14,978 bases of DNA from a bacterium TMED198 (GCA_002170735.1 NHIV01000074.1:14992-29969); one strand, 5' to 3'. Counted from the first letter of the stretch, positions 1-7,947 are shown. Notes: generated by a model not told the origin, from the sequence alone. A program made the numbers and translations.

Positions 1-3000
1 GGGTCTTTACCCTTTGCAACATCTTCAGGCATAATATCAACCTCAACATCAACATCTGTTCCATAATTTTCTACGCTCCACCCCACATCCTTAAACCAAA
101 ATGAAAATTCAGGTTGAGTAGTTACTGTACCATCAACCAAACTATTTCTAGGCCAAATACCTATAACCCCGCCCCAAGTCCTTTTACCAATAAGCTTTCC
201 AAGCTTAAGCATTTTAAAAGAATGACTAAATATATCGCCATCTGAGCCTGCAAATTCATTGGTTATTGCAACCATTGGCCCCTTAGGAGCCTCCTCTGGA
301 TAAGTATCAGTTCCCATATTTCTGCTTATTCCATAACCTAAAACCTTTTTAGCAAGCTTCTGAAGAATCAAGCTTGATACATGTCCGCCCCCATTAAATC
401 TAACATCGACAATTAAGCCATCATACTGCTTTTCAACTAAAAAATATCTGTGAAATTCAGAGTACCCAAACCCACCCATATCAGGGATATGTACATATCC
501 TATCTTGTTCTTTGATACTTTGTGAACGTATTCTCTGTTTGACTCAACCCAATCTCTGTAGCGAAGATGGAACTCAGATCCTACGGTTCTAACCTGTATC
601 TTTCTTTTATTTCGATTGCTCGCATCTTTAACACCTATTTCTACTTCACAATTAGAGCGATTAATCAAGGCCATATTAGGATGGAATGTTTTTGTTAATT
701 TCTTGCCTTCGACTTCAGTTATAATGTCACCTACCTTTACATTCAAACCAGGTCGCAAAAGAGGAGACTGCCTATCAGACCTCCAAACATCACCTCTAAG
801 TATTTTAGAAATTCTGTATCCGCTCTTTGACCGATCAAACTCAAACTCTGCTCCTAACAATCCAACATGATACTGAGGAGGATAGCTATAGTCGCCACCT
901 AACTCATAGGCATGAGAAGTTCCCAACTCCCCCTGCATTTCCCACATCAAATCTGAAAACTCAGATCTAGTTGAAACTCTATCAATCAACTTAAAGTATC
1001 TTTTGTAGACTTTGTTCCAATCTACTTTTGACATATCCTCTGTCCAAAAATAATCTCTCTGAAGCCTCCATGCTTCTCCAAACATCTGCCTCCACTCTTT
1101 AACTGGCAGAACCTCTAAATTGATTTTATTTAAATCTACCAACCCTGTTTTTTTTGTTGACCTAAGGTCTGACAAGTTTTCCTTTGATGGGGGCGACTGA
1201 TTGGAGAGTATTCTAATCTTATTAGAAAATCTTACTGCAATATGTTTTTCATCTGAAGCTTTTTTAAAATCAATCACACCTGAGCAAAATATTTTCTCTT
1301 CAAGTGTCTCTAGGTCATAATACTTCAATGTTGAGCTGCTAGAATCGGAATCTCCATCAAAGGTTCCTGAAATTTGATAGCTACTGTAAAAGATTTTATT
1401 TCCCGAGAAAGATACTTTACCATAAATACCCTCAGATACAGGCACAGCTTGAATCCTATTCTGTATGTTATTAAAATCAATAACGACCTTAATCTTTTTA
1501 CTCTTTTTCCCTTTATCCTTATTTTTTTCATCTTTATTTTCAATAGGCACAAAAAGAGATTTGCTGTTTTTTGAAAGAGACACAACGTATGGCCTGTAGC
1601 TCTTAGGAAAACCTAAATCAAACTGAACAGAATCATATACAGGATTAAATACTCTGTTTGAGATAAAAGCAAGATACTTGCCTGTAGCATCAAAACTAGG
1701 AGATGAGTCCTTCATCACTGCATCTGTGATTTGTCTTGATCTGCCAGTAGTAAGATCATATATTTTTATTACAGAAACTTCGTTTGATATTGAACAACTG
1801 TATGCTACATACCTTCCATCAGGAGACCAATCTAATCCATCTACAAACCATGACTTACTCTGATCTATTTTTTTGATTTTTTTCTTTTTTGTGTTGCCTA
1901 AAAGAATCTCATGCTTATGATTTACAATGCAGAAATTGTCATTTTTAGGAGAGGAATACAATTTGATAGGTCTACCCAACTTCGTGTATGAAAATTGAAA
2001 TAAAAACTTTTCTTTTTTAATGTCATAGATCTCTACTTTATCATTGCCTGAGCTATCGCTAATCACTACAACTTTTTCATTATTCAAGAACCTCGATAGC
2101 CTGTATCGTGAATCTAAATCTCTCCCAAGCTGACTAGCAGTTCCAGACCAATTTGATAGCAAAAAACTTTTACCCCTTGAATTTATAACAGTTTTTGATG
2201 CATCATGATTTAAATCAAAATCTTCCAAATATTTTGTTGCACTAATAAATTTTCTATTAGTCTGAGTCCTTGAACTTGTAAAGTTAAAGTTAACTTTATT
2301 GGTTTTACCATCTTTCAAGCTGTAGGCGTATATATCAGCACCGGCATGGAAAACTATAGATGATCCATCCGTTGATGCGTTTCTTACATAATAATCTTTA
2401 AAAAATGTATGCTGCTTGACATCTTCTCCATTTTTTTTGCATGAAAAAATATTGGCTATTCCATTGTGATCTCCAATAAAATATATTCTATTTAATATCC
2501 ACATTGGAGATGCAAAGTTTCCATTTAGATTTACTAATTTTTGAAACTTATTATTGCCGTTAATATCTATCCATATCTCTCCAGCCGTTCCACCTCTATA
2601 TCTTTTCCACCTTGCTGGATCAGATGGAGTTCTTCTCCTTATAGCGCATCCTTTTTCGCCAAAGGATACATCACTTGCTATCCCAAAATTTAAATCAGCA
2701 GGGATCCCACCATCAGCATCTATAGAGAACAAATTAAAGTTTCCTACTGGACTGTTTTGAATACCCGCAAAAACAATTTTATTTTTTATCCAACAAACTA
2801 CTCTTAAGGTTGCCGATCCTGTGTATGTAATTCTTTTAGGAACACCTCCCTCTGAAGGAATTACATAGACCTCCATGGATCCCTCTTCACTGCATGCATA
2901 TGCGATATACTTACCATCAGGTGAAAACCTTGGAGATAAAACTCGGCCAACACTTGTAGTCAGCCTAGCAGCATTAGATTTTCCCCCCGTATTCACCAAC

Positions 3001-3083
3001 CATAGATCGTCATCAGAAACAAACACAATTTTATCTTCATAGATTGAAGGTTCTCTGTAATAGCCTTTATTTACTTTTGGCAT
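1..3083 (-). CDS. tri: Tricorn core protease (S41 family), 3' end cut by window edge
   Basis: Serine protease that, in archaea, cuts oligopeptides released by the proteasome into short pieces for aminopeptidases. The reading frame stays open from the ATG at 3083 to the left edge, 1027 codons; the Thermoplasma enzyme has about 1071 residues, so only a short C-terminal tail should be missing. Two beta-propeller regions come first (roughly residues 15-310 and 320-660, with repeats such as LSPRFSPDGKYIAYA and DWSPDGRYVAYS), then a helical domain (EWRQMFGEAWRLQRDYFW), a PDZ domain and the catalytic core. The catalytic set is visible: Ser723-His724 in GTSHAYE, nucleophile Ser947 in NEFAGSDGDIFS and Glu1005 in VENYGTDVDVEVD. 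The 58-residue Ser-to-Glu spacing equals that of the archaeal enzyme (965 to 1023). There is no signal peptide, so it should be cytosolic. A GGAGA ribosome-binding site (3091-3095) lies 7 bases before the ATG. It starts 32 bases after the tRNA-Sec gene. Product call very secure. Confidence 0.95.
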   Translation of the reverse strand, partial: MPKVNKGYYREPSIYEDKIVFVSDDDLWLVNTGGKSNAARLTTSVGRVLSPRFSPDGKYIAYACSEEGSMEVYVIPSEGGVPKRITYTGSATLRVVCWIKNKIVFAGIQNSPVGNFNLFSIDADGGIPADLNFGIASDVSFGEKGCAIRRRTPSDPARWKRYRGGTAGEIWIDINGNNKFQKLVNLNGNFASPMWILNRIYFIGDHNGIANIFSCKKNGEDVKQHTFFKDYYVRNASTDGSSIVFHAGADIYAYSLKDGKTNKVNFNFTSSRTQTNRKFISATKYLEDFDLNHDASKTVINSRGKSFLLSNWSGTASQLGRDLDSRYRLSRFLNNEKVVVISDSSGNDKVEIYDIKKEKFLFQFSYTKLGRPIKLYSSPKNDNFCIVNHKHEILLGNTKKKKIKKIDQSKSWFVDGLDWSPDGRYVAYSCSISNEVSVIKIYDLTTGRSRQITDAVMKDSSPSFDATGKYLAFISNRVFNPVYDSVQFDLGFPKSYRPYVVSLSKNSKSLFVPIENKDEKNKDKGKKSKKIKVVIDFNNIQNRIQAVPVSEGIYGKVSFSGNKIFYSSYQISGTFDGDSDSSSSTLKYYDLETLEEKIFCSGVIDFKKASDEKHIAVRFSNKIRILSNQSPPSKENLSDLRSTKKTGLVDLNKINLEVLPVKEWRQMFGEAWRLQRDYFWTEDMSKVDWNKVYKRYFKLIDRVSTRSEFSDLMWEMQGELGTSHAYELGGDYSYPPQYHVGLLGAEFEFDRSKSGYRISKILRGDVWRSDRQSPLLRPGLNVKVGDIITEVEGKKLTKTFHPNMALINRSNCEVEIGVKDASNRNKRKIQVRTVGSEFHLRYRDWVESNREYVHKVSKNKIGYVHIPDMGGFGYSEFHRYFLVEKQYDGLIVDVRFNGGGHVSSLILQKLAKKVLGYGISRNMGTDTYPEEAPKGPMVAITNEFAGSDGDIFSHSFKMLKLGKLIGKRTWGGVIGIWPRNSLVDGTVTTQPEFSFWFKDVGWSVENYGTDVDVEVDIMPEDVAKGKD

Positions 3084-3115
3084 AGCTCTATCTCCATATC
3101 AAGTTTAATACCTAG

Positions 3116-3208
3116 CGGAAACGTGTGGGAATCGAACCCACCTTTCAGGTTTTGCCTGAAACAACAGCTTTGAAGACTGCGGTGCCCACCAGGGTCACAT
3201 TCGCTTCC
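3116..3208 (-). tRNA. selC: tRNA-Sec (anticodon TCA), selenocysteine tRNA
   Basis: A 93-base cloverleaf whose TCA anticodon reads UGA. Acceptor strands GGAAGCG and CGTTTCC pair over seven positions (one G-T). The anticodon loop is CTTCAAA between GCAGT and GCTGT. A long variable arm pairs TTTCAGG with CCTGAAA around CAAAA. The T arm is GTGGG-TTCGATT-CCCAC, and the discriminator base is G. The GGAAG start, the CTTCAAA loop, the D arm with few-base loop (CCC-TGGT-GGG inside GTG/CAC) and the big variable arm are hallmarks of bacterial tRNA-Sec. The 3' CCA is not encoded; CTA follows the discriminator. An eighth acceptor pair, usual for tRNA-Sec, would be A opposite A here, and the extended D stem has one unpaired A. 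It begins 9 bases after the SPOR gene stop codon and ends 32 bases before the tricorn start, so it is probably cut from a longer transcript. It implies that the organism makes selenoproteins; none is encoded in this window. Confidence 0.92.
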
Positions 3209-3217
3209 ATAAAATTA

Positions 3218-4015
3218 TTATTTTTTAATTACAAATGAGTCTTTACCTAAGTTTTTCTTAAGCTCCACTTTTGCAGACTCTGCTTCTTCTTTAGTTTTGT
3301 AGTATCCAATTCTAACTACATGTAGAATGCGTTTATTTTTTTCAATCTGGTCAACTACAACATTATACCCTATTGATTCTAAAATCTTTCTTTCTTTGTC
3401 TGCATTTTTTAGATAGCTAAAAGCGCCAATTTGCAGCCCGTATCCACCTGAAGAAACAATTTTTACGGGCTTACTTTCTTTTTTCACATCATCCTTAACT
3501 TCTTCAACATTCTCTATCTTTTCTAAATCAACATCTAAATTAAATGAAATATCTGGAAACTGTTTCTTAAATACTTTAGAATAAAAAATGGCTGTATCAG
3601 TATACCCCATTACTTTAAGTGAATTTAAAAATAAATGTACAGAATTTTCCACCATTTCAGATCTTGAATAGTATAAAGGAATTTTTTTAAGCCAAGCTGC
3701 AGATTGAGAGTAAAGACCTCTGGCATAATAATATTCTCCTATACTCATCAAAGCTTCATCAGCATATTGACTATCTGGATACAGTTCAAAAATTTTTTTA
3801 TAATTTTCAAAAGATTTATCTCCATCCTTTGAAAGCAATGCCTCTAAATAAATTACTGATACATCATTTGGGAAATTTACAAGTAATGAGTCTAAAAACT
3901 TGATAGCTTGATCTGTTTTGCCTTTGTTAACTTGTTCTACAAAATATTTGGCATGAGTCGATGAAAAAACAAGACTGAAAAAAGAAAAAACTATAATAAT
4001 ATTAATTTTTTTCAT
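3218..4015 (-). CDS. Secreted TPR-like protein with C-terminal SPOR domain
   Basis: A 265-residue exported protein. Residues 1-22 form a signal peptide (basic MKK, hydrophobic IIIVFSFFSLVFSS, cleavage likely after THA). Residues about 25-155 are helical repeats of TPR type (for example IGEYYYARGLYSQSAAWLKKIP). After a charged linker (160-188, rich in Glu and Lys), residues 190-263 form a SPOR domain: GYGLQIGAFSYLKNADKERK, the IGYNVVV strand, HVVRIGYYKTKEEAESAK and a final FVIKK. SPOR domains bind denuded glycan strands of septal peptidoglycan, so a periplasmic role in cell-wall remodelling or division is likely. No catalytic domain is visible. The start overlaps the stop of the LapB-like gene by ATGA, and AAGGA lies 6 bases before the ATG; both fix the start. 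It is the last protein gene before tRNA-Sec. The partner or precise role cannot be told from sequence. Confidence 0.88.
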   Translation of the reverse strand: MKKINIIIVFSFFSLVFSSTHAKYFVEQVNKGKTDQAIKFLDSLLVNFPNDVSVIYLEALLSKDGDKSFENYKKIFELYPDSQYADEALMSIGEYYYARGLYSQSAAWLKKIPLYYSRSEMVENSVHLFLNSLKVMGYTDTAIFYSKVFKKQFPDISFNLDVDLEKIENVEEVKDDVKKESKPVKIVSSGGYGLQIGAFSYLKNADKERKILESIGYNVVVDQIEKNKRILHVVRIGYYKTKEEAESAKVELKKNLGKDSFVIKK

Positions 4016-5238
4016 TCATTATCCTTCTTTGAGTCATATAGCCAAATTAAATTTTTATCCTTGTCAGTATCCTTATACAATTGAAAACCTTTATCTGTAA
4101 CTAAAAAATGAATTAAGCTATCAAGCTGCTTTCTTAGATTCTTGCTTTTCTCTGGATTCCTAGATTGAAGCTTTAGCTGCGTGAGCTTAATTAGCAAAGA
4201 GCTGTCATCTGAAGCAAGAACCTTGTCTATTAACTCCATGGCTTGGCTGTTTTTACCCTCCTGGTCATAAATATCTGCTAAGGTGGCAGTAACCTCCATA
4301 TTGTTGGGGTCCTTATCTAAAATTTCTTGAAGAATATTTTCAAACTCACTAAATCTATTTAACGCCAACAAAGCATCCATTAGAAGATGAATTACAAGCC
4401 ATGATTGTTTTGGCGCTCTAGCTGTATAGATCACCCAATTATCAATTGATTTGGAAAGAAGCTGCTTTGCATCATTATAGTAACCATCTATATCTGGATG
4501 ACTATTATTTTCAGAGATTTGAAGTTTTTTTCTAATTTCCTCCCCCTGCTTATATTTCTCATCACTCTCTTTGCTATATGAGTCTCCAATAAAGTAATAA
4601 GAAATTGCAAGACTTGGATCAATACTTAAGGCTTCATCAAGAACTCTTCTTGCAGCCTCAAAGTTTTTATTTTCAATAAAAGACCTCGCCTCTTGTATTT
4701 TATATAAAGCACGTTTATTGTCATCTTTGTAATCTGCAGCTTTAAAATATTTTTCTAATAAGCTTCCGGCTTTATTCCAGTCATTTTTTTCTCTTAAAAT
4801 CTTAATTTTCAGGAAAATAGCCCAAACATTATCTTTATCTATTAATAACAAACTCTCAAGATACTCATAAGCCTTATCAATATTTTTTAATTCAAAATAA
4901 TCTAAAGCTAAATTCTTATACAGCTCCACTTTCTCATTATTGGTTATATTTTTTCTAACTATTAAGGATCTGTGGATCTTGATTGCTGCTGTAGGGTTGC
5001 CGCCTTCTCTAGTTACCTGGCCCAACCTTAAGTATGCTCTAAAGTTATTTGAATCTGAATCTATAATTCTTTTAAAGTTTCTATAGGCTTTTTGCCTATG
5101 ACCTGACATCATATAATCAAGTCCATCTAAGTACAAGTCTTTGAGACCTTCCTTAGCTTTAGATTTAAAATTAAAAAAGTAAAAAGCTAAAATACTGATT
5201 GAAACAATTAAAACTATGATCCAAAAGAAAGCTGTCAT
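4012..5238 (-). CDS. lapB: LapB-like (YciM-type) membrane-anchored TPR protein lacking the zinc-knuckle cysteines
   Basis: A 408-residue protein with one N-terminal membrane segment (residues 4-23) followed by TPR repeats over about 30-345. The clearest LapB signature is DGLDYMMSGHRQKAYRNF followed by LGQVTREGGNPTAAIKIHRS, matching the LapB pattern of a repeat region ending in AI+IH. In enterobacteria LapB, paired with LapA, steers LpxC to FtsH and so sets lipopolysaccharide synthesis; it ends in a rubredoxin-like domain with two CxxC pairs. Here the C-terminus keeps the frame of that domain (VTDKGF at 380-385 and WLYDSK at 399-404 where CxxCGF and WxCPSC would be), but the protein contains no cysteine at all. 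Family membership rests on the repeat signature and on the LapA-like gene directly upstream, overlapping by ATGA. The start lies in that overlap. The regulatory role may therefore differ from the E. coli protein; another TPR assembly factor is the alternative. Confidence 0.8.
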   Translation of the reverse strand: MTAFFWIIVLIVSISILAFYFFNFKSKAKEGLKDLYLDGLDYMMSGHRQKAYRNFKRIIDSDSNNFRAYLRLGQVTREGGNPTAAIKIHRSLIVRKNITNNEKVELYKNLALDYFELKNIDKAYEYLESLLLIDKDNVWAIFLKIKILREKNDWNKAGSLLEKYFKAADYKDDNKRALYKIQEARSFIENKNFEAARRVLDEALSIDPSLAISYYFIGDSYSKESDEKYKQGEEIRKKLQISENNSHPDIDGYYNDAKQLLSKSIDNWVIYTARAPKQSWLVIHLLMDALLALNRFSEFENILQEILDKDPNNMEVTATLADIYDQEGKNSQAMELIDKVLASDDSSLLIKLTQLKLQSRNPEKSKNLRKQLDSLIHFLVTDKGFQLYKDTDKDKNLIWLYDSKKDNE

Positions 5239-5600
5239 AAATCAAAACTCTCTTCATCATCTTTAATAAGTATTTCATCTTCAAGTGGCTGATTTCTAAG
5301 GCTATCTATTTCAACTTGGAGTTTCTTTAATTTAGATCTTAAGGATATACTTTCGCTTTTATTTGCAATTATCTGAAACAACGCAATGCCAAACCCTATA
5401 AAAACCCCAACAGTTAAAGTACTCAGTAAAACAACCCAAACAGGAAATCCTGAATTATATTCATTATTAATTGAAAGATATGGAACGTGTATTACAGATG
5501 GATTCCCTTCAGAGGTAATATTAAGCTCATTAAGCCTGACTAGAAAAATTAATGAACCTACTAATATTACAATAAAAAGAATATATTTAAATAGCTTCAT
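5235..5600 (-). CDS. lapA: LapA-domain (DUF1049) inner-membrane protein
   Basis: A small 121-residue protein with two membrane helices (residues about 4-22 and 52-79, FPVWVVLLSTLTVGVFIGFG), a short extracytoplasmic loop between them, and a cytosolic tail with a coiled coil (SISLRSKLKKLQVEIDSLRN) and an acidic end. This layout is that of the LapA/YciS family, which sits beside LapB in many diderm bacteria and takes part in control of lipopolysaccharide assembly. Its stop codon overlaps the start of the LapB-like gene by ATGA, reproducing the lapA-lapB order. It begins 12 bases after the miaB stop. A strong ribosome-binding run, AAGGGGG, lies 7 bases before the ATG and supports this start. The sequence itself is weakly conserved, so the call leans on topology and gene order. 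Confidence 0.8.
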   Translation of the reverse strand: MKLFKYILFIVILVGSLIFLVRLNELNITSEGNPSVIHVPYLSINNEYNSGFPVWVVLLSTLTVGVFIGFGIALFQIIANKSESISLRSKLKKLQVEIDSLRNQPLEDEILIKDDEESFDL

Positions 5601-5612
5601 CGATAATCCCCC

Positions 5613-6971
5613 TTAAACAATTTCCCCAAATAATGTAACCCCTTTAGTACCGCTAATTTTAACATCTACGAAATCCTTGATACTTTCATTTTGTTTGTCA
5701 AACACAACCCATGTGTTGCCATCAGTTCTTCCTGACCACTGGCTATCTGACTTTTTGCTGTTTTTTTCTATCAAAACTTTGACTACTCTGTTTGAATAAG
5801 TTGAATTGATATCTAAAGTTATTTTTTTTTGAAGCTCAATTACTTCATCTAATCTTTTTTGCTTAATATCTTCTTCAATGTGATCTGAAAATTCAGCTGC
5901 CTTAGTACCAGGTCTAGATGAATATTTAAATTTATAGGAGGAGTTGAATTTCACAATACTCATAACATCCAATGTATCTTGAAAATCGGAATCGCTCTCC
6001 CCTGGAAAGCCAACGATGATATCAGTTGATATTGAGCAATCAGGCATGTAAAACCTTATCTTCTCAGCCAACTCTAAAAATTCTTTTTTTGTATAAGTCC
6101 TATTCATTCTTGATAATATTCTATCTGAGCCTGATTGCAAGGGCAGGTGTATATAGTTACATATATTATCATGAGAAGACATAACTTGAAGTAAATCATC
6201 ATTAATATCTTGTGGGTGGGGAGAGGTATATCTAATTCTTTTTACTCCTTCAACCCTAGCTAATTGATCTAACAATTCAGGAAACTTTCCTTCAGGTGAG
6301 TTAAATGAATTAACATTCTGGCCAAGAAGAGTTATCTCCAAAAAACCTTGCTCAACGGCATTTCTTGCCTCATCTAGAATACTTTGAATGCTTCGACTTC
6401 TTTCTCTGCCTCTTGTAAAAGGGACTATACAAAAAGTGCAAAACTTATCACAACCTCTCATTATTGAAATCCACGCATTAACTCCCTCTTTCCTTGATGG
6501 AAACATATTTTCATATACTTCAAATTTTGAAAGTTTAGTATCAACAAAATGATCTTCAAGCCTTTCTCTTGATTTGATTATTTCTGGCAATCTCCTATAA
6601 GAGTCTGGACCCAAAATAACATCTACGTATGGCTTCGACTCTAGAATGGAATCTTTTAGATTTTGAGCCATACAGCCTAAAACCCCAAGAAGGAGATGAG
6701 GCTTTCGCCTTTTTAATCCTTTAAAGTTAATGAGTCTATTATGAACTGTTTCTTCGGCTTTTTCCCTAACTGAGCACGTATTTAAAAAAATAGCATCAGC
6801 AGAAAATATATCTTCAGTTTTAACATACCCGCTTTTCTCAAGCATTGAAGATACAATCTCTGAGTCATAAACATTCATTTGACATCCATATGTTTCAACA
6901 TGGTACTTTAAAACTCTATTTGAGTCATTTGAGTTTGATGGATTTTCTAGGTTTTCAATATTTTGCAACAT
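5613..6971 (-). CDS. miaB: tRNA-2-methylthio-N6-dimethylallyladenosine synthase MiaB
   Basis: Radical-SAM methylthiotransferase that adds the 2-methylthio group to i6A37 in tRNAs reading codons that start with U. It is 452 residues from the ATG at 6971; an in-frame TTG directly before it (6974) is a less likely start. The N-terminal UPF0004 domain has the three cysteines for the auxiliary 4Fe-4S cluster: Cys30 (YGCQMNVYDSE), Cys66 (NTCSVREKAEE) and Cys100 (GCMAQ). The radical-SAM CxxxCxxC motif is GCDKFCTFC (Cys174, 178, 181) followed by IVPFTRGRERSR, and the Ser-Thr-Asp-Ile-Ile-Val-Gly-Phe-Pro-Gly-Glu segment is present. A TRAM RNA-binding domain fills about 380-452. Length and every key residue are normal for MiaB; the TYGCQMN and TRGRERSR signatures favour MiaB over MtaB or RimO. 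It heads the run miaB-lapA-lapB-SPOR. No Shine-Dalgarno sequence precedes the ATG; a TATAAA box lies 7 bases upstream. Confidence 0.97.
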   Translation of the reverse strand: MLQNIENLENPSNSNDSNRVLKYHVETYGCQMNVYDSEIVSSMLEKSGYVKTEDIFSADAIFLNTCSVREKAEETVHNRLINFKGLKRRKPHLLLGVLGCMAQNLKDSILESKPYVDVILGPDSYRRLPEIIKSRERLEDHFVDTKLSKFEVYENMFPSRKEGVNAWISIMRGCDKFCTFCIVPFTRGRERSRSIQSILDEARNAVEQGFLEITLLGQNVNSFNSPEGKFPELLDQLARVEGVKRIRYTSPHPQDINDDLLQVMSSHDNICNYIHLPLQSGSDRILSRMNRTYTKKEFLELAEKIRFYMPDCSISTDIIVGFPGESDSDFQDTLDVMSIVKFNSSYKFKYSSRPGTKAAEFSDHIEEDIKQKRLDEVIELQKKITLDINSTYSNRVVKVLIEKNSKKSDSQWSGRTDGNTWVVFDKQNESIKDFVDVKISGTKGVTLFGEIV

Positions 6972-6978
6972 CAATATT

Positions 6979-7007
6979 TTTATAATTAATTATAACTTTT
7001 CTAGGAA
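6979..7007 (-). promoter_or_regulatory. Possible promoter directly before miaB
   Basis: On the minus strand, TATAAA (6984-6979) ends 7 bases before the miaB ATG, and TTCCTA (7007-7002, three of six matches to TTGACA) lies 17 bases further up. A second AT-rich box, TATAAT (6994-6989), is nearby and is an alternative. With the first box, transcription would begin at or next to the start codon, giving a leaderless mRNA; this fits the absence of a ribosome-binding site. AT-rich intergenic DNA produces such boxes by chance, so this is a weak call. Confidence 0.3.
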
Positions 7008-7020
7008 TTCTAACCTTTAC

Positions 7021-7947
7021 CTAAAGGCTATCAAAATAATACTGGGATGGATCTAGGGATTTTCTTCCGTATTTAACTTCGTAATGAAGGTGAGGGGCTG
7101 TTGATCTGCCCGTATTGCCAACTTCTCCAATTTTCTGCCCCCTAAAAACTTTTTGCCCTTTCTTAACATGCCTTCTCGAAAGATGGGCGTAAATTGTTGT
7201 AAAACCATTCCCATGATCAATCTCAATATAATTACCAAAAGAACCATTAACTCTAGAAGTTTTAACTCTTCCCTCACCTGTAGAAACTACAGGAGTGCCA
7301 ACTCTTGCTGAGAAGTCATCACCAGAATGAAAAGTATATTTTCTTGAAAAGGGATCCTTCCTATAACCAAATCCTGATGAAGAAGCATAATTATCTTTCA
7401 CCGGATGGATTGCTGGTAACTGATGATAATATGAAATCTTACTTGATATTGTTTCATCTATTTCTTCATAACTAATAAACTCTAAGTTAACCAACCTAGT
7501 GAAGTAATCTGTTTTTTCAAAAATTAAGTTTAGATCATGCTCAACATCTTCCGGAAGAAGATAATTAAAATCTTGCTCCTTCTTTGGCTTGTTATCTCCC
7601 CCAACCCCTAACTTCCTAATATCATCAGTGAGCGTTGGAAGTTTAGCCATTTTTCTTAAATTGTCATCTAATAATTTTATCTTTGAAAGCTGCTGGTCAA
7701 TAGATTCCAATTTTTCAGCGGCTTCATTTATTTTATCAGCAAATTCTTTGTTATTTTCCCTATGTGAATCTATCTCAGACTCAAGGGTGAAATTTATAAG
7801 TGTATTAGACATTAAAAAGAAAAGGGCAATAAAAAGTGACAGCAATCCTGCACTACCTAGAAGTATAGTGGAGGTAGATAGATTGATCTGCTTCAGATCA
7901 AACTGTCCTTCCTTAATTAGAATTAATTTATAATTGTTTTTACCCAT
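7021..7947 (-). CDS. Membrane-anchored M23 (LytM-type) zinc peptidase
   Basis: A 308-residue peptidoglycan-directed endopeptidase. A short cytosolic start is followed by a membrane helix (about 26-48, TILLGSAGLLSLFIALFFL), a coiled coil (about 57-105, rich in Glu, Lys and Leu), a linker and a C-terminal M23 domain (about 186-300). The zinc and catalytic residues are present: His207 and Asp211 in FHSGDDF, His255 in IYAHLSRRH, and His286 and His288 in APHLHYEVKYG. It should therefore be an active enzyme facing the periplasm and cutting peptide cross-links, unlike degenerate LytM activators. The SSGFGYRKDPFSRKYTFHSG lead-in is typical of the family. I take the ATG at 7947; a TTG directly upstream (7950) is in frame. 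There is no ribosome-binding site, but TATAAA lies 9 bases before the ATG. The gene is 49 bases upstream of miaB on the same strand; its cellular partner cannot be read from the sequence. Confidence 0.93.
   Translation of the reverse strand: MGKNNYKLILIKEGQFDLKQINLSTSTILLGSAGLLSLFIALFFLMSNTLINFTLESEIDSHRENNKEFADKINEAAEKLESIDQQLSKIKLLDDNLRKMAKLPTLTDDIRKLGVGGDNKPKKEQDFNYLLPEDVEHDLNLIFEKTDYFTRLVNLEFISYEEIDETISSKISYYHQLPAIHPVKDNYASSSGFGYRKDPFSRKYTFHSGDDFSARVGTPVVSTGEGRVKTSRVNGSFGNYIEIDHGNGFTTIYAHLSRRHVKKGQKVFRGQKIGEVGNTGRSTAPHLHYEVKYGRKSLDPSQYYFDSL

Noticed and set aside
616..870. Plus-strand open frame opposite tricorn
   Set aside because: It lies wholly opposite the conserved His724-to-PDZ part of the tricorn gene; the translation is low-complexity Ser/Pro/Leu and has no ribosome-binding site. 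The same holds for other plus-strand frames at 1374-1574, 1678-1863, 2554-2760, 5386-5616, 7589-7933, 9080-9319, 11907-12101, 12476-12664 and 13506-13811.
3116..3208. tRNA-Ser or tRNA-Leu with a suppressor anticodon
   Set aside because: The long variable arm would fit, but the TCA anticodon in a CTTCAAA loop, the GGAAG acceptor start, the tight D loop and the 93-base length together fit tRNA-Sec better.
7014..7027. CCTTTA-CC-TAAAGG palindrome at the end of the M23 gene
   Set aside because: Short, AT-rich, overlaps the stop codon and has no T-run; it is compatible with chance.
7053..7277. Minus-strand frame inside the M23 gene
   Set aside because: It is an overlapping alternative frame across the zinc-binding region of a well-conserved peptidase; its translation has no family features. 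The minus-strand frames at 1325-1585, 13392-13586 and 14586-14771 are rejected for the same reason.
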